A stretch of 41,825 bases of DNA. It comes from an uncultured Oscillospiraceae bacterium. GTDB lineage: Bacteria > Bacillota > Clostridia > Oscillospirales > Ruminococcaceae. Position numbers and translations under genes: made by a program. This document shows, in pieces, positions 1 through 8,341 of the stretch. Position 1 is the stretch's first letter. Each line of letters opens with the position of its first letter. The notes below the pieces were generated by a model. That model had not been told where the DNA came from and made no database searches. It saw only the letters and a list, made by a program, of their open reading frames with translations. The DNA is taken from positions 1 to 41,825 of the forward strand of contig CAKSWY010000022.1 in the NCBI GenBank assembly GCA_934513685.1, written 5' to 3'.

Positions 1-2
1 AT

Positions 3-131
3 CGGTATGGCCTGAATGTTGATGTGAGTGACGGCCCTACTTATGTAGACGGGCGCGAACATAACGACCTTATGTTTACAAAGAGAAATCGGCTGATTTT
101 GAATGGTCAGTCTTTCACAAAAGAACGATGA
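3..131 (+). CDS. 3' end of an unidentified protein (partial)
   Basis: An open frame enters from the left edge and gives about 42 residues ending in TGA at 129-131. The visible tail is polar, starting RYGLNVDVSDGP and ending LNGQSFTKER; I do not recognise a family. Base composition is clearly lower in GC than dapF and everything downstream. A rho-independent terminator follows at 155-187, which supports this being the true end of a transcribed gene. Low GC and its place at the boundary suggest acquired DNA, but this is inference from a short fragment. Confidence 0.5.
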   Translation, partial: RYGLNVDVSDGPTYVDGREHNDLMFTKRNRLILNGQSFTKER

Positions 132-154
132 CATCTGTGCTAGTTGAAAAAGCC

Positions 155-187
155 ACCTTTCCGCAGTAATGCTGGAGGGGTTTTTTT
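155..187 (+). terminator. Rho-independent terminator of the left-edge gene
   Basis: A stem pairs ACCTTTCC-GCA (155-165) with TGC-T-GGAGGGGT (170-181) around the loop GTAA, with two G·T pairs and one bulged T. It runs straight into a seven-T tract at 181-187. Confidence 0.7.
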
Positions 188-465
188 CGTTTGCATAGGA
201 TTTTAGGTGTGGGCAGAAAATAGCGGTGCCGCCCTGCCCCCAAAAAATAGAGAACCGCTCTGGCCGGAAAGGCCGCTTATCGGCCGCGCCCTCGCGAAAG
301 CTTTGCACAAACGCAGCCGAAAATTTGCATAAGGGCTTGATTTCGGCGCCGGTTGCCTTTATCTTATTCTTATATGGAGAAATTTGCTTTTCCTGCGCCC
401 CTGCGCGCTTCGCGCTTTGGGCCGGGCGGCTTGTGAAACAACAAACTGAGCGAAAGAGGTACACC
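188..465 (+). promoter_or_regulatory. Intergenic region with possible dapF promoter
   Basis: No gene is supported between the terminator and dapF. The dapF frame is open back to 226, but that stretch has no ribosome site and no DapF homology. A possible promoter is TTGATT (337-342), 17 bases, TATCTT (360-365), about 100 bases before the dapF start. The match to consensus is only moderate. Confidence 0.35.
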
Positions 466-1299
466 ATGAAACTGCACTTTACAAAAATGCACGGCTGCGG
501 CAACGATTACATTTATCTGGACCAGCGCGGCGGCCTGCGGGATGATATTCCGGAACTGGCGAGACGGCTGTCCCGCCGGCACCTGTCGGTCGGGGCGGAT
601 GGCGTGATCTGCATCAGCGCGCCCGTTACCCCCGGCGCGGATGCCCGTATGGAGATGTTCAACGCAGACGGGAGCCGGGGCGTTATGTGCGGCAACGGCA
701 TTCGGTGTGTGGCCCAATGGCTGCGGGACCATGGCTGCGAGAAAGAGGTGCTGCACATTGACACGGACGACGGCGTAAAGCTGCTGCGCTGGCAGGGCGA
801 CGGCCGGTGGCAGGTGGAGATGGGCAAGGCGCGCTTCCTGCCCGAGCAGATTCCCTGCCGAGGGCTGGGCGATGGCCCGGTGGTGGGCCGTACTCTGAAT
901 GTGGTCGGAAAAGACTGGACCGTGACCTGCGTTTCCATGGGCAACCCCCATTGCGTGACCCGGGTGGACAATGTGGACGACCTGGATCTGGAAAAAATCG
1001 GCCCCAGCTTTGAGCACCATGCCGCCTTTCCGGACCGGGTGAACACCGAATTTATTCAGGTGCTCAATCCCACCCGGCTGCGTATGCGTGTGTGGGAGCG
1101 CGGCAGCGGCGAGACGCTGGCCTGCGGCACCGGCACCTGCGCGGCAGTGGCGGCCATGTGCGCGTTGGGCGTGTGCGAAAAGGGCACCAATGTGCAGGTG
1201 CAGCTGCGCGGCGGCACCCTGACCATCTGTGTGACCGACGAGGGCATTCTGATGACCGGCCCGGCCGAAACCGCCTACGAGGGCGACGTGGAGGTATGA
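466..1299 (+). CDS. dapF: Diaminopimelate epimerase
   Basis: Cytoplasmic, cofactor-free racemisation of LL- to meso-diaminopimelate, the step feeding peptidoglycan and lysine. The 277-residue product has the usual DapF length. It opens with MKLHFTKMHGCGNDYI and carries the two catalytic cysteines in their usual settings: Cys75 in NADGSRGVMCGNGIR and Cys220 in GSGETLACGTGTC. The start at 466 was chosen over the longer frame (from 226) because homology begins there and GAAAGAGGT sits just upstream. dapL follows after about 170 bases with its own likely promoter, so the two genes supply consecutive steps of the aminotransferase branch of lysine synthesis. Confidence 0.97.
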   Translation: MKLHFTKMHGCGNDYIYLDQRGGLRDDIPELARRLSRRHLSVGADGVICISAPVTPGADARMEMFNADGSRGVMCGNGIRCVAQWLRDHGCEKEVLHIDTDDGVKLLRWQGDGRWQVEMGKARFLPEQIPCRGLGDGPVVGRTLNVVGKDWTVTCVSMGNPHCVTRVDNVDDLDLEKIGPSFEHHAAFPDRVNTEFIQVLNPTRLRMRVWERGSGETLACGTGTCAAVAAMCALGVCEKGTNVQVQLRGGTLTICVTDEGILMTGPAETAYEGDVEV

Positions 1300-1322
1300 C
1301 GGACCAAAAGGGCAAAAGATGC

Positions 1323-1351
1323 TTTTTGCAGGGGCACTTTTGTGTTATACT
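1323..1351 (+). promoter_or_regulatory. Putative dapL promoter (extended -10)
   Basis: TATACT at 1346-1351 is preceded by TG one base upstream, an extended -10. The -35 position (around 1323-1328) is a poor T-rich hexamer, as extended -10 promoters allow. It leaves a leader of about 110 bases before dapL. Confidence 0.5.
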
Positions 1352-1466
1352 GAATACGGTATTAAAAAGGTAAACGCTTCCTGGTGTTTTGTCCGGCTGC
1401 CGACGGGAAAGCGGCACTGCCGATGCAAGGCCCCGCAGGATGATTGGGAAAGTGAGGAACCAACCA

Positions 1467-2660
1467 ATGAAAATGAACCATCATTACGAGGAGATCTCCC
1501 AGAGCTACCTCTTCAGCACCGTGGCCAAGAAGGCTGCGGATTTCCAGAAGAAGTACCCCGACCGGGAGATGATCAAGCTGAGCATCGGCGATGTGACGCT
1601 GCCTCTGGCGGGCGCGGTCATCAAGGCGCTGCACGGCGCAGTGGACGAGATGGGCAAGGCCGAGACCTTCCGCGGCTACGGCCCCGAGCAGGGCTATGCG
1701 TTCCTGCAGGAAGCCATTGCCAACTACTACGCCGGCCATGGCGTGCAGCTGGACCCCAATGAAATCTTTGTCAGCGACGGCGCAAAGAGCGACCTGGGCA
1801 ACATTCTGGACCTGTTCGATCAGGACAATGTGGTGCTGGTGCCCGACCCTGTTTACCCCGTGTATGTGGACACCAACGTGATGGCGGGCCGCAAGGTGCT
1901 GTATGCCCCGGCCAACGAGGAAAACGGCTTTTTGCCCATGCCGGATGACAGCGTAAAGGCCGATATCATCTATCTGTGCAGCCCCAACAACCCCACCGGC
2001 GCGGTGTACACCCGCGAGCAGCTGGCCCAGTGGGTGGCCTATGCCCGCAAGAACGACGCCATTCTGCTGTTTGACGCCGCCTACGAGTGCTTTGTGACCG
2101 ACCCCGCCCTGCCCCGCAGCATTTTCGAGATCGAGGGTGCCAAGGAGTGTGCCATTGAGTTCTGCAGCTTTTCCAAGATCGCCGGCTTCACCGGTACCCG
2201 CTGCGGCTACACCGTGGTGCCCATGGCCATTGAGCGCGAGGGCATGAGCCCCAACAAGATGTGGCTGCGCCGCCAGACCACCAAGTTCAACGGCGTGCCC
2301 TACATTGTGCAGCGCGGCGCGGCCGCCGTGTTCACGGAGGACGGCATGGCGGAGATCCAGCACAACCTGGATTACTACCGTGCCAACGCCAAGGTAATTG
2401 CCGGCGCGCTGGATGAGTGCAACGTGTGGTACTGCGGCGGCAAGAACAGTCCCTACATCTGGATGAAGTGCCCCGGCGGCATGGACAGCTGGACCTTCTT
2501 CGACTGGCTGCTGGAGACCACCGGCGTGGTGGGTACCCCCGGCGTGGGCTTTGGCAGCTGCGGCGAGGGCTTCTTCCGCCTGACCGCGTTCGGCAACGCC
2601 GAAAAGACCAAGATCGCGGCCGAGCGTGTGAAGAACGCCATTCTGAGCCTGAACAAGTAA
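1467..2660 (+). CDS. dapL: LL-diaminopimelate aminotransferase
   Basis: PLP enzyme converting tetrahydrodipicolinate directly to LL-diaminopimelate, bypassing the acylated intermediates. The 397-residue protein has the fold type I pattern: the substrate region SIGDVTLPL, the glycine-rich SDGAKSDLGN, NNPTG, DAAYE, and SFSK with the PLP-binding Lys237. The start at 1467 has GTGAGG about eight bases upstream; the open frame back to 1389 has no such site. Adjacent dapF uses its product. Other class I/II aminotransferases look similar, but the combination of motifs and the neighbour makes DapL the best call. Confidence 0.95.
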   Translation: MKMNHHYEEISQSYLFSTVAKKAADFQKKYPDREMIKLSIGDVTLPLAGAVIKALHGAVDEMGKAETFRGYGPEQGYAFLQEAIANYYAGHGVQLDPNEIFVSDGAKSDLGNILDLFDQDNVVLVPDPVYPVYVDTNVMAGRKVLYAPANEENGFLPMPDDSVKADIIYLCSPNNPTGAVYTREQLAQWVAYARKNDAILLFDAAYECFVTDPALPRSIFEIEGAKECAIEFCSFSKIAGFTGTRCGYTVVPMAIEREGMSPNKMWLRRQTTKFNGVPYIVQRGAAAVFTEDGMAEIQHNLDYYRANAKVIAGALDECNVWYCGGKNSPYIWMKCPGGMDSWTFFDWLLETTGVVGTPGVGFGSCGEGFFRLTAFGNAEKTKIAAERVKNAILSLNK

Positions 2661-2745
2661 AGTTCAGAGGCTGTTCTGCGGGCCGGACGGCGTAAACGCT
2701 GCGGCGAAGTACGGAAGGCACACAGAAATCATCTGAAAAAGAACC

Positions 2746-2774
2746 TCTGCCGCAGTCGATCGGGCTGCGGCAGA
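2746..2774 (+). other. 10-bp hairpin upstream of galM
   Basis: TCTGCCGCAG (2746-2755) pairs perfectly with CTGCGGCAGA (2765-2774). No T tract follows on the + strand. Reading the other strand, the stem is followed by a run of T, but no gene on that strand needs it. It may be an RNA-stability or processing element between dapL and galM. Confidence 0.4.
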
Positions 2775-2806
2775 ACTATATACCAAAACGAACAGGAGGC
2801 TGCGAT

Positions 2807-3841
2807 ATGGTAGTTGCCCGCCCTTATGGCGTGACCGCCGATGGCCATGCCGTGACCGAATACACCCTGGAAAATGCCCGTGGAATGCAGGTGAAATGCC
2901 TGGACTGGGGCGGCCGGGTCACGTCGATCCGTGTGCCGGACCGGGAGGGGCACCTGGTGGACGTGGTGCTCGGCTTTGACGCGCTGGCCGAATATGAGGC
3001 GGATACGCAGAGCATTGGAGCCTTTGTGGGCCGGTATGCCAACCGCATTGAGCGCGCCGTATTTACGCTGGATGGGGTGGAACACCGCCTTCAGGTGAAC
3101 AATGGCCCGAACCACAACCACGGCCCGTGGGGCAGCCGCCCCATGCAGGCGGATTGGGCCGTGGGCGGCGACCGGCTGATTCTTCGCTACCACAGCCCGG
3201 CCGGGGAGGACGATATGCCCGGCACCGTGGACGCCCAGGTGCAGTACATTCTGGAGGAGGACAACACGCTTACCATCCGCTACCATGCGGTGACGGACGC
3301 GGCCACCCCCATCAACCTGACCAACCACAGCTACTTCAATCTGGCCGGAAGCGGGGACGTGCTGAACCACACCCTGCGCCTTTGGGCGAAAAACTTTACC
3401 CGGGCGGATGAAAACAGCTGCCCCTTCGGCACCATTGACCCGGTGGCGGGCACCCCTATGGATTTCACCGTGGAAAAGCCCATGGGCCGGGACATTGAGG
3501 CGGAGTACGACCAGCTGGTCTGGGGAAAAGGCTACGACCACAACTGGTGTGTGGACGGCGAGGCCGGAACCCTGCGCCCGGCGGCGGCGGCTTACAGCCC
3601 GGAAACCGGCATTGAAATGGACTGCCTGACCACCCAGCCCGGCGTGCAGTTCTACACCGCCAACTGGCTGCCGGAGGGCCTGCCCGGCAAGGGCGGCCGG
3701 CCGATGTTCCCGCGGGCGGGCTTCTGCCTGGAAACGCAGCACTATCCCTGCAGCCCCAACCGGCCGCAGTTCCCCAGCGCCATTCTGCGCCCGGGTGAGG
3801 AATACAACGAGACGACCCAATATCGGTTCCGTACCCGGTAA
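2807..3841 (+). CDS. galM: Aldose 1-epimerase (mutarotase)
   Basis: Interconverts alpha and beta anomers of hexoses such as galactose and glucose in the cytoplasm. The 344-residue product has the family marks in order: GRYANRI near residue 70, the active-site His motif TNHSYFNL, and the C-terminal FCLETQHYPCSPN with the catalytic Glu, followed by PSAILRPGEEY. AACAGGAGG lies just before the start. No galactose operon genes are nearby, so the sugar cannot be read from context. The split-barrel gene downstream follows after only 26 bases and is probably co-transcribed. Confidence 0.95.
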   Translation: MVVARPYGVTADGHAVTEYTLENARGMQVKCLDWGGRVTSIRVPDREGHLVDVVLGFDALAEYEADTQSIGAFVGRYANRIERAVFTLDGVEHRLQVNNGPNHNHGPWGSRPMQADWAVGGDRLILRYHSPAGEDDMPGTVDAQVQYILEEDNTLTIRYHAVTDAATPINLTNHSYFNLAGSGDVLNHTLRLWAKNFTRADENSCPFGTIDPVAGTPMDFTVEKPMGRDIEAEYDQLVWGKGYDHNWCVDGEAGTLRPAAAAYSPETGIEMDCLTTQPGVQFYTANWLPEGLPGKGGRPMFPRAGFCLETQHYPCSPNRPQFPSAILRPGEEYNETTQYRFRTR

Positions 3842-3867
3842 GGGGCGAGCACCAAGGAGGTTTTATT

Positions 3868-4269
3868 ATGGAAGAGATCATGGCGTTTTTGAAAGAGAAT
3901 CCCACCTTCTATTTTGCCACCGTGGAGGGGTACAAGCCCCGTGTGCGGCCGTTTGGCTTTGCCATGGAGTACAAGGGCCGGCTGTATTTCGCCATCGGCA
4001 AGCACAAGGCGGCCTATAAGCAGATTCTGGACAATACCAACATCGAGATCTGCACGGCCAACGACCGGGGCGAGTGGCTGCGCATTCAGGGCACCGTGGA
4101 TTTTGACAACACCGAAGCCGCGAAAAAGCGCGCCTTTGAGGTAATGCCTCAGCTGGCGGACATTTACAACCCCGAAAGCGGCCTGGAGCTGGGCATGGTG
4201 TACATGGACCGGATGAGCGCCAAGCTGTTCAGTATGTCCGGCGTAGTACGGGATCTGGATACGTATTGA
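3868..4269 (+). CDS. Pyridoxamine 5'-phosphate oxidase-like flavin-binding split-barrel protein
   Basis: A 133-residue protein of the FMN-binding split-barrel superfamily. It shows the typical opening MAFLKENPTFYFATVEGYKPRV, then PFGF, YFAIGKHKAAY and an internal GEWLRIQGTV strand. Such small clostridial members are usually of unknown substrate and often act as flavin- or haem-binding reductases rather than true PdxH. AAGGAGG precedes the ATG. It is the last gene before a strong terminator at 4328-4363. Confidence 0.85.
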   Translation: MEEIMAFLKENPTFYFATVEGYKPRVRPFGFAMEYKGRLYFAIGKHKAAYKQILDNTNIEICTANDRGEWLRIQGTVDFDNTEAAKKRAFEVMPQLADIYNPESGLELGMVYMDRMSAKLFSMSGVVRDLDTY

Positions 4270-4327
4270 AAAGCGGAACCCGGCCATTCCGCCGGAAAAA
4301 GCCGATGACAAGTGACCCATAAAGCGT

Positions 4328-4363
4328 AAAAAGCGCGTTCCCGTATATGGGAACGCGCTTTTT
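4328..4363. terminator. Bidirectional terminator
   Basis: A perfect 15-bp stem, 4328-4342 with 4349-4363, encloses the six-base loop GTATAT. A and T runs at either end let it work on both strands, between the rightward split-barrel gene and the leftward PsiE-like gene. Confidence 0.9.
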
Positions 4364-4415
4364 GTGTGGTTGGTTTGCCAGGTGCCGGGCCTTGCGCGCC
4401 CCGGCCGAAGAAGGC

Positions 4416-4958
4416 TCAGTGCGCAGCGGTGCGCTTCTGTTCATCCTCCAGATGCTGGTAGTGGGTGTGCAGGCCGCTCTCCGAGTCAGGGTCCAGCATA
4501 CTGGCCCGCTGACTGCTCAGATGCACGTCGTAGCCGGTGCCCTCCATGTCATGGTCGTGGTGGCCATGGGGCTGCCCGAAGGTGGGCACAAACAGGTACT
4601 TGCGCACAAAGAACAGGATAGCCACGCTGATGATGACCAGCAGGTTCTGCTGGGGGGTGGTCTCGTGCACCACCATCTCACGGGCCATGGTGAACATCAG
4701 CACCTCAATGACCGCGCCGGTGGAATGCTTGCACAGCATCTTCAGGGCCTCAACGCCCAGGATGAGGGTGAAGATGTCCTCCAGAAAATTGTGGAAGATT
4801 TCGGTGTCTCCGTTGATCTCCAGCGAGAACAGGGGCGGAATCATCTGTACGGCGCAGATGAGCAGGGCCACCGCCAGAATGGCCGAGAGAAGAATCTCCA
4901 GATAGGTGGCACAGATGGAAAGAAAATAGCGCAGTTTGCCTTTCAGTTTTACGTTCAA
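4416..4958 (-). CDS. PsiE-like integral membrane protein
   Basis: The 180-residue protein has about four membrane spans: YLEILLSAILAVALLICAV, the region around FLEDIFTLILGVEAL, GAVIEVLMFTMARE and LLVIISVAILFFVRKYLF. The arrangement and the MAREMVV segment resemble the phosphate-starvation-inducible PsiE family, whose function is unclear. The C-terminal tail is soluble and has a His/Asp cluster, HGHHDHD, that could bind metal (inference). The start is a TTG with AGGAG nine bases upstream; no better ATG exists. It converges with the split-barrel gene over a shared terminator. Confidence 0.75.
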   Translation of the reverse strand: MNVKLKGKLRYFLSICATYLEILLSAILAVALLICAVQMIPPLFSLEINGDTEIFHNFLEDIFTLILGVEALKMLCKHSTGAVIEVLMFTMAREMVVHETTPQQNLLVIISVAILFFVRKYLFVPTFGQPHGHHDHDMEGTGYDVHLSSQRASMLDPDSESGLHTHYQHLEDEQKRTAAH

Positions 4959-5077
4959 ATTGGGTCACTCCTGTTTTGTCAAAGGGGGATGGGCGGTCCG
5001 GCGCTGTACAAGCCCGGGCGTCATTTGAGGCGGCCGTGGGCGCGGTGTGCACCGGCCGGGCCGCAGACATATTTATT

Positions 5078-5106
5078 ATTATACAGGAATGGAGCAATTG
5101 GGTAAA
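5078..5106 (-). promoter_or_regulatory. Putative promoter of the PsiE-like gene
   Basis: Read leftward, TTTACC (5106-5101), 17 bases, TATAAT (5083-5078). It sits about 120 bases before the start and in the gap after spoIID, in a local AT-rich patch. Confidence 0.55.
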
Positions 5107-5143
5107 GTGCTTTGGCCATGGTACGCGGCAGTTCCAGCGCGGT

Positions 5144-6181
5144 TCAGGGGCGGCCCGGTTCGGTGCCGGGGAAGTAATGGGCCAGAATCTCGGCCCAGCT
5201 GCTACCGGCGGCGGCCATGGCCCTGGCCCCGTACTGGCTCAGCCCCACGCCGTGGCCATAGCCCCAGGTGATCAGGGCGAACTGCTCTTCCCCGGGCTGC
5301 CATTGGATGGAAAAGCAGGCGCTGCGCAGGGCCAGAACCCGCCGCAGCACCGTGCCCCGCACCCACTGCCCGGCCACCTGAATGCGGGACACGTAGCCGG
5401 CGTCGGTGTACTCCTGCGCGCCGAACCAGTCTGCCGGGTCTTGGGGCAATTCATAATCCGGGAAGGCCACCGCCAGCAGGTGCTCCATCTGGGGACGGGT
5501 GAGGTTGAAGCGCGCTTCGCAGTCCGGGTCGGCGCGGTCGGTGTGGGAATCCACCCCCTGCAGATAGGGAAGGGTCTGCTCCCAGACGTTCTGGCTGGCT
5601 TCGGTGCGGCCGTTGCTGATGGCATGATAGCAGGCGGCGGCCGGTTCGCCCTCGTACAGCAGAATCTGATCCAGCACCTCGTCCACCAGAGCAGACAAGC
5701 GGGCATAGTTTTCGCTGTAGGCATCGCCCCAGTAGCTGCGCAGAACCTCCTCGGTCATAAAGCCCTCCCGGCGGGCGGGGTCAGCGGAGAGAAAGGCTCC
5801 GGAAAGGCTGCTGCGGTCCGCGTGACTTTTTTGATAGAGGGCGTAGCTGTGGCTGGCCACGGCCTGGGCCTGCAGCGCCTCGTCCGGCCAGGTAATGGGC
5901 ATTTCGCTGGCTACCGAGCCGAGAACGTAGTCACGCACCGGCACGGTGAGCACGGTGTTGCTGCCTGTGTCCAACACCAGAAGCGGCTCTTCCCCGGTTG
6001 GGGTTGGCTCCGGCGCGGCCGTCCGTTCCCCGGCGGGGGCTTCCGGTGCAGGTTCCGCCGCGGCGGTGGGGGCCGGTTCGGCGGCCGCCGGCCGGGTGCT
6101 GTCCGAGAGAAGAAAACAGGCCAACGGAATCAAAAAAGAAAGCAGGGCGAACAGGACAAGTTCAAGCAGCGTTCTGCGCAT
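5144..6181 (-). CDS. spoIID: SpoIID-family peptidoglycan lytic transglycosylase
   Basis: SpoIID cleaves glycan strands denuded of stem peptides during forespore engulfment. The 345-residue product has an N-terminal membrane anchor (LLELVLFALLSFLIPLACF), a Pro/Ala/Glu linker to about residue 65, then the SpoIID domain: YVLGSVASEMP with the candidate catalytic Glu, EALQAQAVASHSYAL, ISNGRTE, and the C-terminal GYGHGVGLSQYGARAMA. The start at 6181 has GGAAGGAGATT upstream. It argues that the host sporulates or kept sporulation genes. SpoIID-like LytB proteins share the domain, so the exact role is less certain than the family. Confidence 0.92.
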   Translation of the reverse strand: MRRTLLELVLFALLSFLIPLACFLLSDSTRPAAAEPAPTAAAEPAPEAPAGERTAAPEPTPTGEEPLLVLDTGSNTVLTVPVRDYVLGSVASEMPITWPDEALQAQAVASHSYALYQKSHADRSSLSGAFLSADPARREGFMTEEVLRSYWGDAYSENYARLSALVDEVLDQILLYEGEPAAACYHAISNGRTEASQNVWEQTLPYLQGVDSHTDRADPDCEARFNLTRPQMEHLLAVAFPDYELPQDPADWFGAQEYTDAGYVSRIQVAGQWVRGTVLRRVLALRSACFSIQWQPGEEQFALITWGYGHGVGLSQYGARAMAAAGSSWAEILAHYFPGTEPGRP

Positions 6182-6216
6182 GGGGCAATCTCCTTCCTGC
6201 GGGGGTACGGGCCGCC

Positions 6217-6245
6217 TTGCAATTTTGCCGGGGGAAGGGTACAAT
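6217..6245 (+). promoter_or_regulatory. Promoter of the membrane protein gene
   Basis: TTGCAA (6217-6222), exactly 17 bases, TACAAT (6240-6245). It lies in the divergent gap between spoIID and the rightward gene at 6362, giving a leader of about 110 bases. Confidence 0.65.
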
Positions 6246-6361
6246 AAAATCTGTCTCCCCTCGGCCGCTGCGGTGGGCGGCGGGTGGCATGAAAACGAAT
6301 GACCGGGCAGTCGTCCGATAAACAACAGCGCCAATGTGCGCGGAAATAGTGAGGAAGCAAC

Positions 6362-7201
6362 ATGAAACGTTTGGCCGCGGGGATTTCTCTGCTGGTGCCG
6401 GTGGCAGCGGGTGCGGTGCGCTGGCTGGATCTGGTGAACTTTTGCGACCTGACCACCGGCTTTGTAACGCTGGGGCCGGTTTGGGCGCGGTATCTGTGCA
6501 TGGCACTGGTGCTGTCGCTGGGGGTGCTGGCCAGCTTTCTGGCGGCCCGGCGGCCCAGCGGCCTGGTGCGGTGCAGCATGAGCCTTGGGCTGCTGTGCCT
6601 GCTGGCGGGCGGCGCGTTTGCGGCGCTGGCCGGGGTGCAGCTGGCGGCCCTGCTGGGGGGCAGAGAGGCGGATGTGCTGGAAACCGCGCAGACGGTGCTG
6701 TATCTGCTGACGGCGCTGTGGCTGCTTTTGCTGGGCATCAGCCGGGTGGCGGGCAGCACCGTGGCCCCCAGCGGGAGCGCCTGGACCGGGATTCTGGGTA
6801 CGTTTGCGTTTTATCTGCTGACGGTTCGGCGGTTCTGCTTTAACCCCTCCGGCATCGTGCGCATTGTGCCGACGGTGCAGGTATTCAGTGCGCTCAGTGC
6901 GCTGGTGCTGCTTCAGGGGGCGGTCAAGGCGTTCTACCTGCCGCATCTCCCGGTTGGGCGGGGGCTGTTCTTCCGCGGCTATCTGGCGTTCTTCTTCTGC
7001 ACCTGCCTGGAAGCGCCCCAGGCGGTGTGCCTGTATCTGGGCGGCCAGTACACTCTGGCCCAGCTGGCGGAGGGCTTGGCCCTCGGCGTGATCGGCCTGA
7101 TCGGCCTGCGCTGTGCGGCGCTCACTGTGGGGGAAGAGCAGCCGGAGCAGCCGAAGTCGCAAGAGCAGCCGGAAGCGGCGGAGGAAGATCCGACCCGGTA
7201 A
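6362..7201 (+). CDS. Multi-pass membrane protein of unknown function
   Basis: I do not recognise this family. The 279-residue product is largely hydrophobic, with about seven predicted membrane spans between residues 5 and 255, and ends in a Glu/Gln/Pro-rich cytoplasmic-type tail (EEQPEQPKSQEQPEAAEED). GTGAGGAAGC lies before the ATG, and a consensus-like promoter lies 120 bases upstream. It is divergent from spoIID, which could mean a shared regulatory region, but no sporulation motif was recognised. Confidence 0.8.
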   Translation: MKRLAAGISLLVPVAAGAVRWLDLVNFCDLTTGFVTLGPVWARYLCMALVLSLGVLASFLAARRPSGLVRCSMSLGLLCLLAGGAFAALAGVQLAALLGGREADVLETAQTVLYLLTALWLLLLGISRVAGSTVAPSGSAWTGILGTFAFYLLTVRRFCFNPSGIVRIVPTVQVFSALSALVLLQGAVKAFYLPHLPVGRGLFFRGYLAFFFCTCLEAPQAVCLYLGGQYTLAQLAEGLALGVIGLIGLRCAALTVGEEQPEQPKSQEQPEAAEEDPTR

Positions 7202-7361
7202 GATGGGTTGTACCAGCCGCCCGATGAAAAAACAGGGGAGAACGGCGGTTGTGCCCGGTTTCGCCGGAATGTTTGCAAACAAGACAGGCTGTGCCGCGGC
7301 CCGGAAAAGCCGGGAGCGGGCGGCCGCTTCTCAAAGCCTCAAACACATTGAAGTGAAAAAC

Positions 7362-7396
7362 AAAAACGCGCTCGGAGAGTTTCCAGGCGCGTTTTT
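7362..7396. terminator. Bidirectional terminator
   Basis: AAAAACGCGC (7362-7371) pairs with GCGCGTTTTT (7387-7396) around a 15-base loop. T runs on both strands serve the rightward membrane gene and the leftward gene that ends at 7448. The rest of 7202-7361 holds nothing I can identify. Confidence 0.8.
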
Positions 7397-7447
7397 CCTT
7401 TTGACGATTTACAGATTTATAATGGATGTTCTGGATGCCTGTAACGA

Positions 7448-8059
7448 TCAGACATCCAGAATGCAGCAGGGGTACAGCAGCGCTGTCGCCATGCCGTAAG
7501 GGCCGCCGGGCAGGGCGGGGCAGCGGCCGGGTGCCTGTGCGCAGGGCAGCCAAAGCCCGGCGCAGTTGGCGGCCCCCAGGCCGAAAAATGCCCGCCCGTC
7601 GCCTGCCCGGGCGGTAAGCTGCCAGAAGGCGGCCCCGCGGGGCAGAGGGTCTGCCGGGGCGTTCTTGTGAAGAGGCTGCCAGCGGAGGAACAGCGCCGCC
7701 CCGCGGCCCTGAGGCCGGACGGAAAGGGCAAGGCCGCCGGTGCCGGCCAGCAGAACCCCGCGGCTGAGGTGCAGCAGGGCCGCCCACAGGCATTCGGCAG
7801 GCAGGGGCACCGCCAGCGGCCCGGCGGGCAGGCAGAGCGAGACGGCGGCCGGGGGCAGCGGGCTGACCTGCCGCAGCTGCTCCACAAAGGCTAAGCACGC
7901 CGGGGCCAGCTCGGTGGGGCAGGCGGGGGCGTGCAGCCGGGCCAGGGCCTCCAGCGTGCAGGCGGCCCGAAGCAGCCGATACCCCGGCCCGCGGCGCCCG
8001 GCGGCGAACTGTTCGGCGGCAGCCTGCCGCAGGGCAGCGGCGGGTTCGCTCAGCCCCAT
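7448..8059 (-). CDS. Hypothetical protein, Ala/Leu/Cys-rich
   Basis: I do not recognise a family. The 203-residue product starts MGLSEPAAALRQAAAEQ at 8059, with GAGAGGTGGG upstream; the frame is open further to 8170 but without a ribosome site. The first half is helical (ALRQAAAEQF, LRAACTLEALARL). The second half has beta-like stretches, a pattern that could suit a degenerate histidine-kinase-type ATPase, though no N or G box is clear. Very high GC keeps other frames open, but this one has the most protein-like composition and ends just before a terminator. Confidence 0.55.
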   Translation of the reverse strand: MGLSEPAAALRQAAAEQFAAGRRGPGYRLLRAACTLEALARLHAPACPTELAPACLAFVEQLRQVSPLPPAAVSLCLPAGPLAVPLPAECLWAALLHLSRGVLLAGTGGLALSVRPQGRGAALFLRWQPLHKNAPADPLPRGAAFWQLTARAGDGRAFFGLGAANCAGLWLPCAQAPGRCPALPGGPYGMATALLYPCCILDV

Positions 8060-8215
8060 TTTGACATCCCACCTCTCGCCAGGCACGGCAGGCCGCACGG
8101 CTGCGCCCGTTTGGATTAGTGTGCTGCCGCAGTGGTGCAAAATCCACGAAAAAATGTGGAAAGGATGCAAAACATTGGGCTTTCTGGATTTTTGTGTTAA
8201 ATTTTTGTCAACTAC

Positions 8216-8244
8216 TTGCAGTTTGCTGCTTTTTGGGATACAAT
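8216..8244 (+). promoter_or_regulatory. gap promoter
   Basis: TTGCAG (8216-8221), 17 bases, TACAAT (8239-8244), followed by a leader of about 90 bases to the gap start. A second -35-like TTGTCA lies at 8205-8210. Confidence 0.8.
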
Positions 8245-8341
8245 AAAGTCAGTGCAAACCCAAACACAGAGAGCGGATGACAATTTCCCTGCCGCCGCGC
8301 TCCTGCACACCAAAACAACTCATTCAGGGAGGAAAATAACA

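Noticed and set aside
226..465. An N-terminal extension of 80 residues on DapF.
   Set aside because: No ribosome site, no homology; DapF begins at MKLHFTKMHG with a good ribosome site.
1352..1466. A lysine riboswitch in the dapL leader.
   Set aside because: The leader is too short (about 110 bases) and lacks the five-helix lysine aptamer.
4976..6247. A 423-codon rightward frame opposite spoIID.
   Set aside because: SpoIID motifs on the - strand are clear; the + frame is Gly/Arg-rich with no domain.
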